Positions 1 through 10,860 are shown, numbered from the stretch's first letter. The stretch: DNA of 55,726 nucleotides from Acetobacteraceae bacterium (GCA_031291725.1 JARLIM010000038.1:1-55726); one strand, 5' to 3'. Notes: generated by a model not told the origin, from the sequence alone. Program-made: numbers and translations.

Positions 1-310
1 ATCCCCCGATCCGACCTGAGCGGCACGTCGAAACCTCAATGACGACGATACGAACAATCATCGCCAGGGCAATCGCAAGGCGGCTGCCAAGATGCCCATG
101 TTGTCAACAATATCTCAGACTTGTGACACAGTAAGATTAGGGCGCGACGATCTCAAGAGTACCGTCATTGCGAGGAGCGCTTGCGACGTGGCACTCCCCG
201 CAAAGACGATTTATCTTACATGTCAACCCAAGACCGTCCCGCAATATCAACGCCCCATCCGCACATAAATAACAAACCGGAACAATAACCCCGCAACTTC
301 GCCCCTGCCC
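1..310. other. Intergenic edge region, no gene seen
   Basis: I see no convincing coding frame, RNA gene or terminator in this left-edge stretch. The word CATTGCGAGG at 166-175 recurs at 31008-31017 in another intergenic hairpin. From general experience such words belong to small dispersed extragenic repeats in many proteobacterial genomes, but copy number cannot be judged from one window. Confidence 0.4.
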
Positions 311-913
311 TCATCGGAGTTTTCCAAAACCCGCCCGCCGCGCCGCTGACAGCACGCCGCGCGGCAGTGGAATCCGCCCCCAATCGATCGGCACGCGCGG
401 TTTGCGCAGCCGAGGCTTGCGCACGCGCGGCAATGGTTCCGGCACCGCGACCCCAGGCCGCAACAGCGCTGTCTCGATCGCCAACATCCGACACACCGGC
501 CGCAGAATCCGCGCGGCCTGTGGCGAGGCCTGCAGCAGCGCCACCATCTCCGGCTGTTCCAGGATATGCCGCAATTGGCAGCCATAGCCCGCCGCCTGAT
601 ACCCCGCCGCTCGCACCAGCCAAGCGAACCGACCCGGCCAAAGCCGCCTTCCGCGCGGATGACGTCGCGCCGTCTCCGCGACTTCGCCCGCCTCAATCGT
701 CACACGGGGCGCATGCCGCCACAGACGTCCGGCCTGAAACCGCACGGTCAATCGATCGATTTTCGCTGCGATTTCACCCAGTCGCCGAAACAGCAACAGC
801 GCCAGAACCTGGCTCACCATCCCGCGCACCGTCCAACCGCCCACCTCGCCGCGCAGCGCACGCAGCACCGCTGACAGGTCCAGATAGGGGGAGGAGGGAG
901 CGGATGGGTGCAT
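311..913 (-). CDS. Hypothetical protein, Arg-rich, about 200 aa
   Basis: This leftward frame encodes about 200 residues from an ATG at 913; a TTG two codons earlier is possible. I do not recognise a family. The protein is rich in Arg, Ala and Leu, and the last 60 residues are strongly basic, with repeated RKPR-type motifs and many prolines. There is no signal peptide or clear membrane segment. A hydrophobic stretch near residues 30-45 (VSQVLALLLF) is followed by RRLGEIAAKI, which resembles an amphipathic helix. It lies 89 bp downstream of the MFS gene on the same strand and could be co-transcribed. Several other frames are also open here, as expected at high GC, so reality as a gene is likely but not certain. 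Confidence 0.5.
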   Translation of the reverse strand: MHPSAPSSPYLDLSAVLRALRGEVGGWTVRGMVSQVLALLLFRRLGEIAAKIDRLTVRFQAGRLWRHAPRVTIEAGEVAETARRHPRGRRLWPGRFAWLVRAAGYQAAGYGCQLRHILEQPEMVALLQASPQAARILRPVCRMLAIETALLRPGVAVPEPLPRVRKPRLRKPRVPIDWGRIPLPRGVLSAARRAGFGKLR

Positions 914-1002
914 CCGCAACTAACAGCACAGTTATCTGGTCTAACGCAAGAGAAATCGACACGCCGCCCGTCGCACCGCACGCCTCGCCCTCTGGCGATG
1001 CT

Positions 1003-2214
1003 CTACCCTTTCACCAAATTTGGCCGCCCGGCCAGGAACCCGTTCGCACCGCCCACGATGCCCGCAAACATCACCACCGCCGCCGCCCCCGACCAATCGC
1101 CGGTCCAATCATGCACCACGCCGATCAGCAACGGGCCGAAGGAGGCCAGGCAATAGCCGCCGGTCTGTGCCATCGCCGACAAGCGCGCGGCGACGGCGGC
1201 ATTCGGCGCGCGCATCACCATCATCAGCACCGCAATGCCGAAGCAACCGCCCATGCCGGTGCCCATCACGCTGGCGAACACCCATTGCAGGCTGATATCG
1301 CCGTAGACCAGCCCCAAAAACCCGCTCGACGTCAGGCAGATCGCCACCGCCGCCGGCACGCTTTGCCGCTTCAGCCGGGCGGCAAGCATCGGGGCGAAAA
1401 GCGAGATGGCCACCTGCACAATCAACGCCCAGGATGCGACGAATCCGGCCGTCACCGGATCATCGCCCCGGCTGCGCATGATCGGCGCCAGCCAGGACAT
1501 CGCCGAATAGGCCAGTGCCGATTGCAGCCCCATATAGAGGGTGACATTCCAGGCCAGCGGACTGCGGATCAGCGACAGCGTCGGTGCCACGCTGCGCACC
1601 GGCTCGGCCCCGGCCGCGCGCCGCCATAGGATGGCGCAATAGGCCAGGCTCAGCACGGCAGGCAGCGCCCAGAATTCCAGCGCCCAGGGCCAGGAGCCCG
1701 CGAACAGATTGCGCAGCGGCGCCGTCGCTCCAATCGGGATGGTGCCGCCAAGGCAGATTTGCATCGAGTATAGGCCCGACATCAGCGCAATCCGGTCGGC
1801 GAAATCGCGCTTCATCAGCCCGGGCATCAGCACATTGCCCGCACCAATCCCGGCGCAGGCGATCAACCCGCCCAGCCACAAGCTCGGCACCGAGCCAAGG
1901 CCGCGCAGAATCGAGCCGATGGTGACGGCGAAAATCACCAGCAGCGCCGCCCGTTCCAGCCCGATCCGCCGCACCAGCCACGGCACGCTGGCCGCGAACA
2001 CGCCCAGGAAGACCACCTGGATCATCGACAGCAGCGAGGCCTCAGACGCCGTCATGCCGGTGGTGGCCATCACCTCGCTCAACACCGGCGACAGCGAGGC
2101 CACCGCCGGGCGAAGGTTGAAGGCGATCAACAGAATCGCCAGCGCCACCGGCCATCGTCCGCCGATTGGCTGCGGTGTCACCGCTTTTGACGGGTTAGAC
2201 TCAACACGTGGCAT
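1003..2214 (-). CDS. MFS transporter, CynX/NimT-like
   Basis: This 403-residue inner-membrane carrier has about 12 hydrophobic segments. The first helix contains the motif FNLRPAV, a hallmark of the CynX/NimT (cyanate/2-nitroimidazole) branch of the major facilitator superfamily. Loop 2-3 carries the basic VRRIGLERA segment expected of MFS proteins. Family members export or import small anionic or drug-like molecules, but the substrate cannot be read from sequence. The start is the ATG at 2214, in the divergent region shared with cydD. The length is normal for the family and no frameshift is seen. Confidence 0.85.
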   Translation of the reverse strand: MPRVESNPSKAVTPQPIGGRWPVALAILLIAFNLRPAVASLSPVLSEVMATTGMTASEASLLSMIQVVFLGVFAASVPWLVRRIGLERAALLVIFAVTIGSILRGLGSVPSLWLGGLIACAGIGAGNVLMPGLMKRDFADRIALMSGLYSMQICLGGTIPIGATAPLRNLFAGSWPWALEFWALPAVLSLAYCAILWRRAAGAEPVRSVAPTLSLIRSPLAWNVTLYMGLQSALAYSAMSWLAPIMRSRGDDPVTAGFVASWALIVQVAISLFAPMLAARLKRQSVPAAVAICLTSSGFLGLVYGDISLQWVFASVMGTGMGGCFGIAVLMMVMRAPNAAVAARLSAMAQTGGYCLASFGPLLIGVVHDWTGDWSGAAAVVMFAGIVGGANGFLAGRPNLVKG

Positions 2215-2241
2215 GAACCTCTCCCCCTTGTAACGTATTTC

Positions 2242-2281
2242 CCCCGCAAATTCGCCACCTGCAACCGGCGTATTTGCGGGG
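2242..2281. repeat. 10-bp inverted repeat in a divergent promoter region
   Basis: The arms CCCCGCAAAT (2242-2251) and ATTTGCGGGG (2272-2281) are perfectly complementary and separated by 20 bp. They sit between the divergent MFS and cydD starts. Centre-to-centre spacing is about 30 bp, roughly three helical turns. This could be an operator for a dimeric regulator or a weak hairpin; there is no T-run. Confidence 0.35.
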
Positions 2282-2313
2282 CGGGACTGTCAAAGCCGAG
2301 GGCTTTGGGTAGA

Positions 2314-4035
2314 ATGGGAGAGATGACGATTTCCTCCCCCTCAACAGGCAAGCCTGGAAAGGCATGGCTCGCAGCCGAAGCTCGGCTCGGACGACGTGCT
2401 GCCGGTGGCTTGGTTGGTATCGGTCTGCTCGGCACGCTGTGTGCCGTCGGGCAGGCCTATTGTCTCGCCATGTTGCTTGCGGTGCTGATCGGCACGGATG
2501 GGCCGGATGAGCCGGTGCTGTGGCCCGCCTTGGCCTTTGCTGCGCTGGCGGTGGCCCGTGCGGTGATTGGTGTCACCTCGGAGTCGCTGGCCTTCCGGCT
2601 GGGGGCCACGGCCCGCCGCCGCCTGCGCACCGATGCGCTCGGCCGATTGCTCGCCGCGGGCCCGGCGCTGCTCCGCTCCGCCCATTCAGCCGAGCTGGCG
2701 GCGATTGTGGTGGACCGTGTGGAATCGCTTGACGGATTTTTCAGCCGATGGCTGCCGGCCTCCATGCTGGCGCTGGCAACACCGATTCTGCTGGCGGCAT
2801 TCATCGCCTGCTTCGACCCGCTCGCCGCCCTGCTGTTGATCGTCTCCGCCGCATTGGTGCCGGTGGCGATGGCGGTGTTCGGCATCGGTGCCGGCCGCGC
2901 CGCCTCGCGGCAATTCACCGCCATGAGCCGCCTGCAAACCCGCTTCCTCGATCGCATGCGCGGCATTGCCACCATCGTCATGCATGGTCGCGTGGAGGAT
3001 GAGGCGCAGTCTCTGCTGCGGGCTGCCACCGAGTTGCGGCAGCGCACCATGCGGGTGATCCGCGTGGCCTTCCTCTCCTCCGCCGCTATCGATGTGGCTG
3101 CAGCCGGCACGCTGGTGTTCCTCGCACTGCGCATTTTCCACCACATGGCCGATAATTCGCTGGCCGATCCGGTGTCGTCGCTGTTCGTGCTGCTGTTGGT
3201 GCCGGAATTCTTCCAGCCCTTGCGCAATTTCAGCGCGGCCTATCAGGATCAGTTCCAGGCGCATGACGCCGCCAAGGCGCTGGAGGCCTTGCCGCCGATG
3301 CCGGTGGTGGCGGAGCCGGACAAGCCCATTCGCACCGTGGCGGCTCAGGGCATCACCCTGGTGTTCGACCGTGTGGGGCTGACCTGGGATGCAGCGCGCG
3401 GGCCGGTGTTGGAGGATGTCAGCTTCGGTGTCGCCCCCGGTGAGACCCTGATCGTCGCCGGGCCGTCAGGGGCGGGGAAATCCAGCCTGATCGAAATCCT
3501 GCTCGGCTTCGTCCGCCCCACCGAAGGCCGCGTGACGCTCAATGGCGCGGATATTTCCGATCTCGTGCCCTCTGCCCTGTCCAAACTCACCGCCTGGATC
3601 GGTCAGCGCCCGGTGCTGTTTGCCGGCTCGCTGCGGGAGAATATCCGCTTCGCCCGGCCGGAAGCCACCGATGCCGAAGTGGATGATGCGGCACGGTTTG
3701 CCCGTGTCGAAGCCTTCGCGGCCAGCTTGCCGCAGGGGCTGGATACCGACATCGGCGAAGGCGGCTTCGGTCTCTCCGGCGGTCAGGCGCAGCGCGTGGC
3801 GATTGCGCGTGCGATGTTGAAAAACGCGCCGATACTGCTGCTCGATGAGCCGACGGCGCATCTGGATTCGACGACAGAAAGCGAGGTTCTCGACTCCCTG
3901 CGCCGTCTCACGCTCGGTCGTACCACCATTCTGGTGACGCATTCCGCCGCTGCCCATGAATGGAATCAAGGCATTGGCGGACGGCGCATTGATCTGAAGG
4001 ATGGTCGTTTGATCGGCAATCGGGGGGCGGCATGA
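2314..4035 (+). CDS. cydD: Thiol reductant ABC exporter subunit CydD
   Basis: This is a fused membrane/ATPase half-transporter of about 573 aa. With CydC it forms the heterodimeric inner-membrane exporter of cysteine and glutathione needed for periplasmic redox balance, cytochrome bd assembly and c-type cytochrome maturation. The N-terminal half has about six membrane segments. The C-terminal half has Walker A GPSGAGKSS near residue 383, signature LSGGQAQRVAIARAM and Walker B ILLLDEPTAHLD. Starts at 2305 (TTG), 2314 (ATG) and 2323 (ATG) are all possible; I chose 2314. It overlaps cydC by 4 bp, indicating translational coupling. The cydAB oxidase genes are not in the window. Confidence 0.9.
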   Translation: MGEMTISSPSTGKPGKAWLAAEARLGRRAAGGLVGIGLLGTLCAVGQAYCLAMLLAVLIGTDGPDEPVLWPALAFAALAVARAVIGVTSESLAFRLGATARRRLRTDALGRLLAAGPALLRSAHSAELAAIVVDRVESLDGFFSRWLPASMLALATPILLAAFIACFDPLAALLLIVSAALVPVAMAVFGIGAGRAASRQFTAMSRLQTRFLDRMRGIATIVMHGRVEDEAQSLLRAATELRQRTMRVIRVAFLSSAAIDVAAAGTLVFLALRIFHHMADNSLADPVSSLFVLLLVPEFFQPLRNFSAAYQDQFQAHDAAKALEALPPMPVVAEPDKPIRTVAAQGITLVFDRVGLTWDAARGPVLEDVSFGVAPGETLIVAGPSGAGKSSLIEILLGFVRPTEGRVTLNGADISDLVPSALSKLTAWIGQRPVLFAGSLRENIRFARPEATDAEVDDAARFARVEAFAASLPQGLDTDIGEGGFGLSGGQAQRVAIARAMLKNAPILLLDEPTAHLDSTTESEVLDSLRRLTLGRTTILVTHSAAAHEWNQGIGGRRIDLKDGRLIGNRGAA

Positions 4036-5651
4036 AGGCCTTGTTTCGCCTGATGGCGCTGGGACGCGCGCAGGCCGGGTGGCTGCTGTTTGGGCTGGCG
4101 ATGTCGCTGATCTCCACGCTGATCGCCGTCAGCCTGTCCGGCGCGGCGGGTGCGGTGTTTGCCGGTGGCATCTTGGTGGCAGCCCCCATGGCCTTGCGGG
4201 CGCTCGGCCCGTTGCGGGTGGTGTCGCGCTATGCCGAGCGGATGGTGACGCATAATGCGCTGTTCCGCGCTTTGGCCGATCTGCGCGTGTGGTTCTTCCG
4301 CCGGATCGCCGCCCGGATGGCCGGCGGCCTCGGCATGGCGCGCGCGGGCGATCTGCTGGCGCGATTGGTGGGCGATGTCGAGGCGCAGGACGCGGTGTAT
4401 ATGCGCGTGATGTTGCCGCTGGTCGGTGCGTTGGCGTTGCTGCCGATATTGGCGGTCGTGCTGGGCAACCTCGATATATGGCTGGCGCTGGCGGTCTGCG
4501 TGCTGTTCGTCGTCTCGGCGTTTGTGCTGCCGATGATGGCCATGCGCGGTGCGTTGGCCGGTGGCACAACGCTGGCGCAGGCGATGGCGGGCGTGCGGGT
4601 GGCGACACTTGATGCGGTGACCGGCCTGCGCGAAGTGCGTGCCTTTGCGGCTGAGGGTCGCATGCTGGCAGCCACCCAAGCGCGCGAATCCACGCTTCTC
4701 ACCGCACAATCGCAGGCTTTGCGCCGCGTATCCTGGGCGGGGGCGGCGGCCTTCCTGTCGGCACAGGCGGCGATTTTGGCAACCTTGCTGCTGGGGCGCG
4801 ATCATGGCGCCACGGCGATTGCGCTGGTATTCCTGGTGATGGCAGCCTTCGAGGCGGTGGCGCTGTTGCCGCGTGCCGGTGCCCAGGCAGGCGTTGCCGC
4901 CGCGGCCGCCGAACGGGTGGTGGCGATGACAGACAGCCCGATTCCCTGCCCGGATCAACCGAAACCCGCCCCCCTGCCCGCCAGCTATGCGCTGCGGATC
5001 GAAGCTGTTGGATTCCGCTGGCAGGAAGACCGCCCGCCAGTGTTTGACGGGCTGTCGCTCGATATTCCGCAAGGCGCGCATGTGGCGCTGTTGGGGCCGT
5101 CGGGCATCGGCAAATCCACCCTCGCCGCCCTGTGCCTGCGGCTGGAATCGCCGCAGATTGGGCGGATCACCCTTGGCGGTGTGGACATCGCAAGCCTCGC
5201 CGCCGCCGATCTGCGCCATCAGATCGGCTGGCTCAGCCAGGCGACGCATCTGTTTGACGACACCATCCGCGCCAATCTGCTCATCGCCCGGCCCGAGGCC
5301 AGCGACGCGGAATTGTGGAATGCGCTGGAACGCGCCCAGATTGCCGACGCCGTGCGGGCGCTGCCGGACGGTATCGAGACCTATCTCGGCGAAGGCGGGC
5401 TGCGCTTTTCCGGCGGTCAGGGCCGCCGCCTGGCCTTGGCGCGCATTCTGTTGTCTCCGGCCAAAATCCTGATTCTGGATGAGCCTTGCGCCGGGCTGGA
5501 CGCCGATACGGAGCGGAAATTCCTCACCACGTTGAACCAAACCCTGGGGGATCGCAGCTCGATCCTGATCGCGCATCATCTGGCCGGGGTGGAGAAGCTG
5601 GACCGGATTTATCGCCTCTCCGCCGGACGCGCCGTGGCAGCGGCGGGATAG
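4032..5651 (+). CDS. cydC: Thiol reductant ABC exporter subunit CydC
   Basis: This 539-residue protein is the second half of the CydDC exporter. Its start ATG overlaps the TGA of cydD. Hydrophobic segments fill the first 300 residues. The nucleotide-binding domain shows Walker A GPSGIGKST near residue 355, signature FSGGQGRRLALARILL and Walker B ILILDEPCAGLD, so both halves of the dimer carry recognisable ATPase motifs. Because thiol export supports heme and cytochrome biogenesis, the gene fits functionally with the ccm and multiheme genes 31-44 kb further on, although it is a separate unit. Confidence 0.9.
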   Translation: MKALFRLMALGRAQAGWLLFGLAMSLISTLIAVSLSGAAGAVFAGGILVAAPMALRALGPLRVVSRYAERMVTHNALFRALADLRVWFFRRIAARMAGGLGMARAGDLLARLVGDVEAQDAVYMRVMLPLVGALALLPILAVVLGNLDIWLALAVCVLFVVSAFVLPMMAMRGALAGGTTLAQAMAGVRVATLDAVTGLREVRAFAAEGRMLAATQARESTLLTAQSQALRRVSWAGAAAFLSAQAAILATLLLGRDHGATAIALVFLVMAAFEAVALLPRAGAQAGVAAAAAERVVAMTDSPIPCPDQPKPAPLPASYALRIEAVGFRWQEDRPPVFDGLSLDIPQGAHVALLGPSGIGKSTLAALCLRLESPQIGRITLGGVDIASLAAADLRHQIGWLSQATHLFDDTIRANLLIARPEASDAELWNALERAQIADAVRALPDGIETYLGEGGLRFSGGQGRRLALARILLSPAKILILDEPCAGLDADTERKFLTTLNQTLGDRSSILIAHHLAGVEKLDRIYRLSAGRAVAAAG

Positions 5652-5660
5652 CGGCGGGTT

Positions 5661-5693
5661 GGCATAGGGGTGGCATAGGGGTGGCATAGGGGT
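5661..5693. repeat. Short tandem repeat, 3 x 11 bp
   Basis: Three exact copies of GGCATAGGGGT lie directly after the cydC stop. A C-rich stretch containing two copies of CCAACCCTCA follows up to the convergent ATP-grasp gene. No terminator-like hairpin is obvious in this convergent gap. Confidence 0.7.
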
Positions 5694-5738
5694 GGCCTCA
5701 TCCCACCAACCCTCACCAACCCTCACCATCCCCCACCA

Positions 5739-6968
5739 TCACTCAACCAACACCCCGGCCGCCTGTTCCAACATACGTCCAAACGCCTCGAACACGCACT
5801 GCATGTGCGGCTGCTTGTAGGCGAACAGCGCCACAGGATCGAGCGCGTGGATGATGGCCGCCATCTCAACCTCGAACAGCAGCAACCTGCCATCCGGTGC
5901 CTCGGCGCAGTCGATCAGCACGTAATCGAGCCCAAGAGCGGCGGCAATCTCATCGAAGGCGGCGGCATGGCGGCGGGCGAAACCATCTTCGAACCCATCC
6001 ATCGCCGCCGCCTCCTCCGCCCGTTTGGCGGCTGAGTCGACCATGCCCGCATTGACGTAGTGAATCATCCAATTGGCCGAAATCGCCATATGGGCCAGAT
6101 GCGGCTCCCCCTCGATCAGCACAATCCGGCGCTTGCGATATTGCCCATCCGCATCGCTGTAATCGACGAAACGGGTCAGCGTGATCTGCTCCGCCGCCAC
6201 GCTGTCGAGATAGGCTGCCAATTCCGCCGACGTGTCGAGCTTGGACAGCAACCGCCCGGCATGCGATTCCGCAGGGCGCGCCAGAATGGGCCAATCATGC
6301 TCCAGCGCAGCATCGCACAGCACGGCGCGGGCATATGTGCGCGAAGGCGGCGCTAAAACCGTATGGCTACCGGCGAACAACTGCGAAATGCCATCCCGGG
6401 ACAATTTTTCAAGATGCCCACCCAATACCCGCGCCGGATCGTTCAGCACCGGACGCGGCCAACCGGCAAGCGTGGCGGCAAGACGGTGCAGAATATCCGG
6501 CCTGGAATCACTGACCAGACAGATCGCCACATCATGCTCCGGCAACACCAGCGGCAGGCCGCCATCGGCCGTGACAAAGACGATATCAAGCAGCACCGGC
6601 AGATGCGCGGTGATGAATTCGATCGGCATATTGGTCTGCAAATCGCCCGCCGCGACAAAGCCAAGCAATCGCAATGGGCGCGTGGCACGAATGGCCGCCG
6701 CCCCCGGCGCCACCCGGAAGATTCGCGCCTGGGCCACAAGGTCAGCTTGCAACGCGAGGCCGACTTCCGACCTGCCCGACAGAAAGGCCAGCACCGCCGT
6801 ATCGAACGAGGCCGCGATCATGGCAGCGTCATCGGCGAACGGGCCGCCCAGCGTGGCCGCAATCTCCGCCACACTGCGCCCTTCTGCCATCGCGGCAGCC
6901 AGCATTGCGGCACCCCGGATGACGGGAAGCTCAAGCCCCGGCAGTAAGGCCGGAATTTTGTCCAGCAC
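5739..6968 (-). CDS. ATP-grasp domain protein
   Basis: About 409 residues are encoded from a GTG at 6968, preceded by GGAG eight bases upstream; an upstream TTG at 7007 is an alternative. The last 200 residues resemble ATP-grasp ligases: a PILARPAESHAG segment, a strand-rich YRKRRIVLIEGEPHLAHMA block, and a terminal metal/ATP-binding region LLLFEVEMAAIIHALDP. The N-terminal 170 residues are unassigned and partly helical. ATP-grasp enzymes join a carboxylate to an amine or thiol, but the substrate is unknown. The gene starts 64 bp after the peptide ABC ATPase gene on the same strand and looks like the last gene of that importer operon. This suggests, but does not prove, that it acts on an imported peptide or amino acid. 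Confidence 0.7.
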   Translation of the reverse strand: MLDKIPALLPGLELPVIRGAAMLAAAMAEGRSVAEIAATLGGPFADDAAMIAASFDTAVLAFLSGRSEVGLALQADLVAQARIFRVAPGAAAIRATRPLRLLGFVAAGDLQTNMPIEFITAHLPVLLDIVFVTADGGLPLVLPEHDVAICLVSDSRPDILHRLAATLAGWPRPVLNDPARVLGGHLEKLSRDGISQLFAGSHTVLAPPSRTYARAVLCDAALEHDWPILARPAESHAGRLLSKLDTSAELAAYLDSVAAEQITLTRFVDYSDADGQYRKRRIVLIEGEPHLAHMAISANWMIHYVNAGMVDSAAKRAEEAAAMDGFEDGFARRHAAAFDEIAAALGLDYVLIDCAEAPDGRLLLFEVEMAAIIHALDPVALFAYKQPHMQCVFEAFGRMLEQAAGVLVE

Positions 6969-7032
6969 AGCAATTCTCCATCGTTTGCCGCATGAGAATG
7001 CAGGCAAAAGATGAAAATCCGGTTAACGCGCC

Positions 7033-8024
7033 TCAGGAAATCGGCGGAATATCGTCCAGATGGCATGCCGACACATGCCCCGCCTGCCCGGCACTGCGCA
7101 GCACCGGCTCCTCGGCGCGGCAGCGGTCATGCACGAACGGGCAGCGTGTGTGAAACCGGCAGCCGGCGGGTGGGTTGATCGGGCTTGGCACGTCGCCCTT
7201 CAAAATCACCCGTTGCCGCCTGATCGTCGGGTCAGGCACCGGAACGGCGGAGAGCAGCGCGCGGGTATAGGGGTGATGCGGGGCGGAAAACAGCGCGTGC
7301 CGATCTGCAATCTCGACAATCTTGCCCAGATACATCACCGCCACACGATGCGTCAGATGCTCCACAATCGCCAGATCATGGCTGATGAACAGCAGCGCCA
7401 GACCAAGCTCGTCCTGCAAATCGCTCAACAGATTGACAATCTGCGCCTTCACCGACACGTCCAGCGCAGACACCGCCTCATCGCAGACGATCAGATCCGA
7501 CCCCGGCGCCAAAGCGCGCGCAATGCCGATGCGCTGGCGCTGGCCGCCGGAGAATTCATGCGGAAACCGCCGCATCGCATCGCGCGGCAGCCGCACCTTG
7601 TCCATCAGCGCCGCCACGCGGTCATCCAGTTCCGAGCCACGGGCGAGGCCGAAATTGACAATCGGTTCGGCGATGATGTCGCGCACGCGCTGGCGCGGGT
7701 TGAGGCTGCTGAACGGGTCCTGAAAGACCACCTGCACCCGCCGCCGCATCTGCCGCAACTGGCTGGGCGGCAGATTGTCGATGCGCTCGCCGTCCAGGAA
7801 CACCTCGCCATCGGTGGGATCGACAAGGCGCAGGATGGTCTTGCCGAGGGTGGATTTGCCACAGCCGGACTCACCGACAACGGAGAGCGTCTCGCCCTTC
7901 TCCAGCGTGAAGCTGACACCGTCGAGCGCATAGACCGCGCCCTTGTTGCCACCGAACAGCCCGCCAGACAGCGGATAATGCTTCTTGAGCGCGTTGACTT
8001 CAAGCAACGGCGGCGTACGGATGG

Positions 8025-8028
<4 letters not shown>
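7033..8028 (-). CDS. Peptide/nickel-type ABC transporter ATPase (DppF/OppF family)
   Basis: This 331-residue cytoplasmic ATPase belongs to a peptide/nickel/opine-type importer. Walker A is GESGCGKST, the signature is FSGGQRQRIGIARAL and Walker B is DLIVCDEAVSALD. The C-terminal oligopeptide/dipeptide extension contains the Cys-rich CRFHTRCPF-x-HDRC motif, which binds an iron-sulfur cluster in some relatives. Its start overlaps the upstream ATPase gene by 4 bp. Confidence 0.9.
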
Positions 8029-9011
<983 letters not shown>

Positions 9012-9016
9012 CGTCG

Positions 9017-9922
9017 TCAGATCCGCTTCGCCAGACGCGGATCGAGCGCGTCACGCAGCCCGTCGCCGAGCAAATTCACCGCCAGCACCGTCAAGGACAG
9101 GAACACCGCCGGAAAGAAGACAATGAACGGCTTGACCTGCCACAGCGCCCGGCCTTCGGACATGATGTTGCCCCAGCTGGGGATTGTCGGGGGCGTGCCG
9201 GCGCCGATGAAGGACAGCGTGGCCTCGGCCAGCATGGCGGAGGCACAGATGAACGTCGCCTGCACAATCAGCGGTGCCAAGGTGTTGGGCAGAATGTGCC
9301 GCCAGATGATCTTGGGCACCCGCGTGCCGGAGGCAATCGCCGCCTCGACATACGCATGCTCCCGCAAGGACAGCACCACGCCGCGCACCAGACGTGCCAC
9401 GCGCGGAATCTCAGCAATGGAAATCGCAATCACCACATTCTGCACCGAGGCCCCGATCAACGCCATCAGGGCGATGGCCAGCAAGATCGAGGGGATCGAC
9501 ATCAGCCCGTCCATCACCCGCATCACCACAGTGTCCAGAATGCGCACAAAACCGGCGCACAAACCGATGAACAATCCAACGGCCGAGGACACCGCCGCCA
9601 CCGCGAACCCCACGGCAAGCGAAACACGGGTGCCGAACATCACGCGCGAATAGATGTCACGCCCCAGCATGTCGGTGCCGAACCAATAAAGTTCCGATGG
9701 CGCGCGGGTGCGCTTGGCCGGCGCGATCGCGGTCGGATCGACCGTCCACAGATACGGTGCCAGAATGGCAATGGCCACGATCACCGCCAACAACGCGCCG
9801 CCAATGGCAATTGTGGGATAGCGGTGAACGAACATCGCAACCCGGCCGCGCTTCTTCGCCGGCGGCAGCACATCGGCCAGAACGGGGGCTGCGGCATAGT
9901 CGGAGGGCAAGGTGGTGCTCAA
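9017..9922 (-). CDS. Peptide/nickel-type ABC transporter permease (DppC family)
   Basis: An inner-membrane permease of 301 aa. I place the start at a TTG (9920-9922) that overlaps the TGA of the DppB-like gene; an open frame continues upstream but lies inside dppB and is a shadow. After a cytoplasmic N-terminus there is one membrane helix (about residues 35-55) and then the five-helix permease domain. The EAA-type loop is PRVARLVRGVVLSLREHAYVEAA, here cut at the family-conserved residues E-Y-V-A-A. The C-terminal LGDGLRDALDPRL is diagnostic of DppC/OppC. Confidence 0.87.
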   Translation of the reverse strand: MSTTLPSDYAAAPVLADVLPPAKKRGRVAMFVHRYPTIAIGGALLAVIVAIAILAPYLWTVDPTAIAPAKRTRAPSELYWFGTDMLGRDIYSRVMFGTRVSLAVGFAVAAVSSAVGLFIGLCAGFVRILDTVVMRVMDGLMSIPSILLAIALMALIGASVQNVVIAISIAEIPRVARLVRGVVLSLREHAYVEAAIASGTRVPKIIWRHILPNTLAPLIVQATFICASAMLAEATLSFIGAGTPPTIPSWGNIMSEGRALWQVKPFIVFFPAVFLSLTVLAVNLLGDGLRDALDPRLAKRI

Positions 9923-10860
9923 TACCGTATCCTCGGGTCGAACAGCGTGTAGAGCAGGTCCACGCCCAGATTCACCAGCACGTAGACGAAGCTGAACATC
10001 AGCACGACGCCCTGAATCACCGGGTAGTCGCGTCGCAAAATCGCATCCACCGTCAGCCGTCCGAGGCCGGGTATGGCGAAGACGCTTTCGGTGACAACCG
10101 CACCGCCGATCAGGGCTGCGAAGCCGATGCCGATGATGGTGATGATCGGCACGGCGGCGTTTTTCAGCGCGTGAACGAACAGAATACCGCGCTGCCCCAC
10201 ACCCTTCGCCCGCGCGGTGCGGACATAATCCTGGCTCAGTACTTCCAGCATCGTCGCCCGCGTGATACGGGCGATCAGCGCCATATAGATCAGGCCCAGC
10301 GCAATCGAGGGCATGATCAGGTTTTGAAACCAGGGCCAAATTCCTTCGGAAATTGGCGTGTATCCCTGCACCGGCACCCATTCCAGGGTGAGGCCGAACA
10401 CATAGGCCAGCACATAGCCGATCACGAACACCGGCACTGAAAAGCCTGCCGTGGAGAGCACCATCGCAAAGCGGTCAATCCACGATCCCTGTTTCCACGC
10501 CGCCACCACGCCGAGCGGAATGGCCAAGGCAAGCGAGAGTACCAGCGTGATCAGCATCAACGACACCGTCGGCTCGATGCGCTGGGCGATCATGTGGGTA
10601 ACGGGCAGGTTGGTGAAGATCGATTTGCCAAGATCGCCATGCACCACATCCCACACCCATGAGCCAAACCGCACCAGGAAAGGACGGTCCAACCCCAGGG
10701 AGACACGGATATGTTCGATATCGGCCGGGCTCGCCTGATCGCCCGCGATGATCGTGGCCGGATCGCCAGGGGCGATGTAGAGCAGGCTGAAAACGAGCAG
10801 CGCCACGATTGCCATCACTGGAACCGTGGCCAGCACGCGACGAATTATGTACGCGAACAC
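9919..10860 (-). CDS. Peptide/nickel-type ABC transporter permease (DppB family)
   Basis: This 313-residue inner-membrane permease has the typical N-terminus MFAYIIRRVLATVPV and the Asp/Pro-rich IAPGDPA motif near residue 31. A large periplasmic loop is followed by five more helices. The end LLYTLFDPRIRY is a strong DppB/OppB signature. It follows the binding-protein gene across a 102-bp gap that carries a hairpin. No gene is truncated in this importer. Confidence 0.9.
   Translation of the reverse strand: MFAYIIRRVLATVPVMAIVALLVFSLLYIAPGDPATIIAGDQASPADIEHIRVSLGLDRPFLVRFGSWVWDVVHGDLGKSIFTNLPVTHMIAQRIEPTVSLMLITLVLSLALAIPLGVVAAWKQGSWIDRFAMVLSTAGFSVPVFVIGYVLAYVFGLTLEWVPVQGYTPISEGIWPWFQNLIMPSIALGLIYMALIARITRATMLEVLSQDYVRTARAKGVGQRGILFVHALKNAAVPIITIIGIGFAALIGGAVVTESVFAIPGLGRLTVDAILRRDYPVIQGVVLMFSFVYVLVNLGVDLLYTLFDPRIRY

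Noticed and set aside
3966..5729. Long open frame antisense to cydC (587 codons)
   Set aside because: Composition is Gln/His/Arg-rich as expected of a shadow of a GC-rich gene, and the opposite strand has clear ABC motifs.
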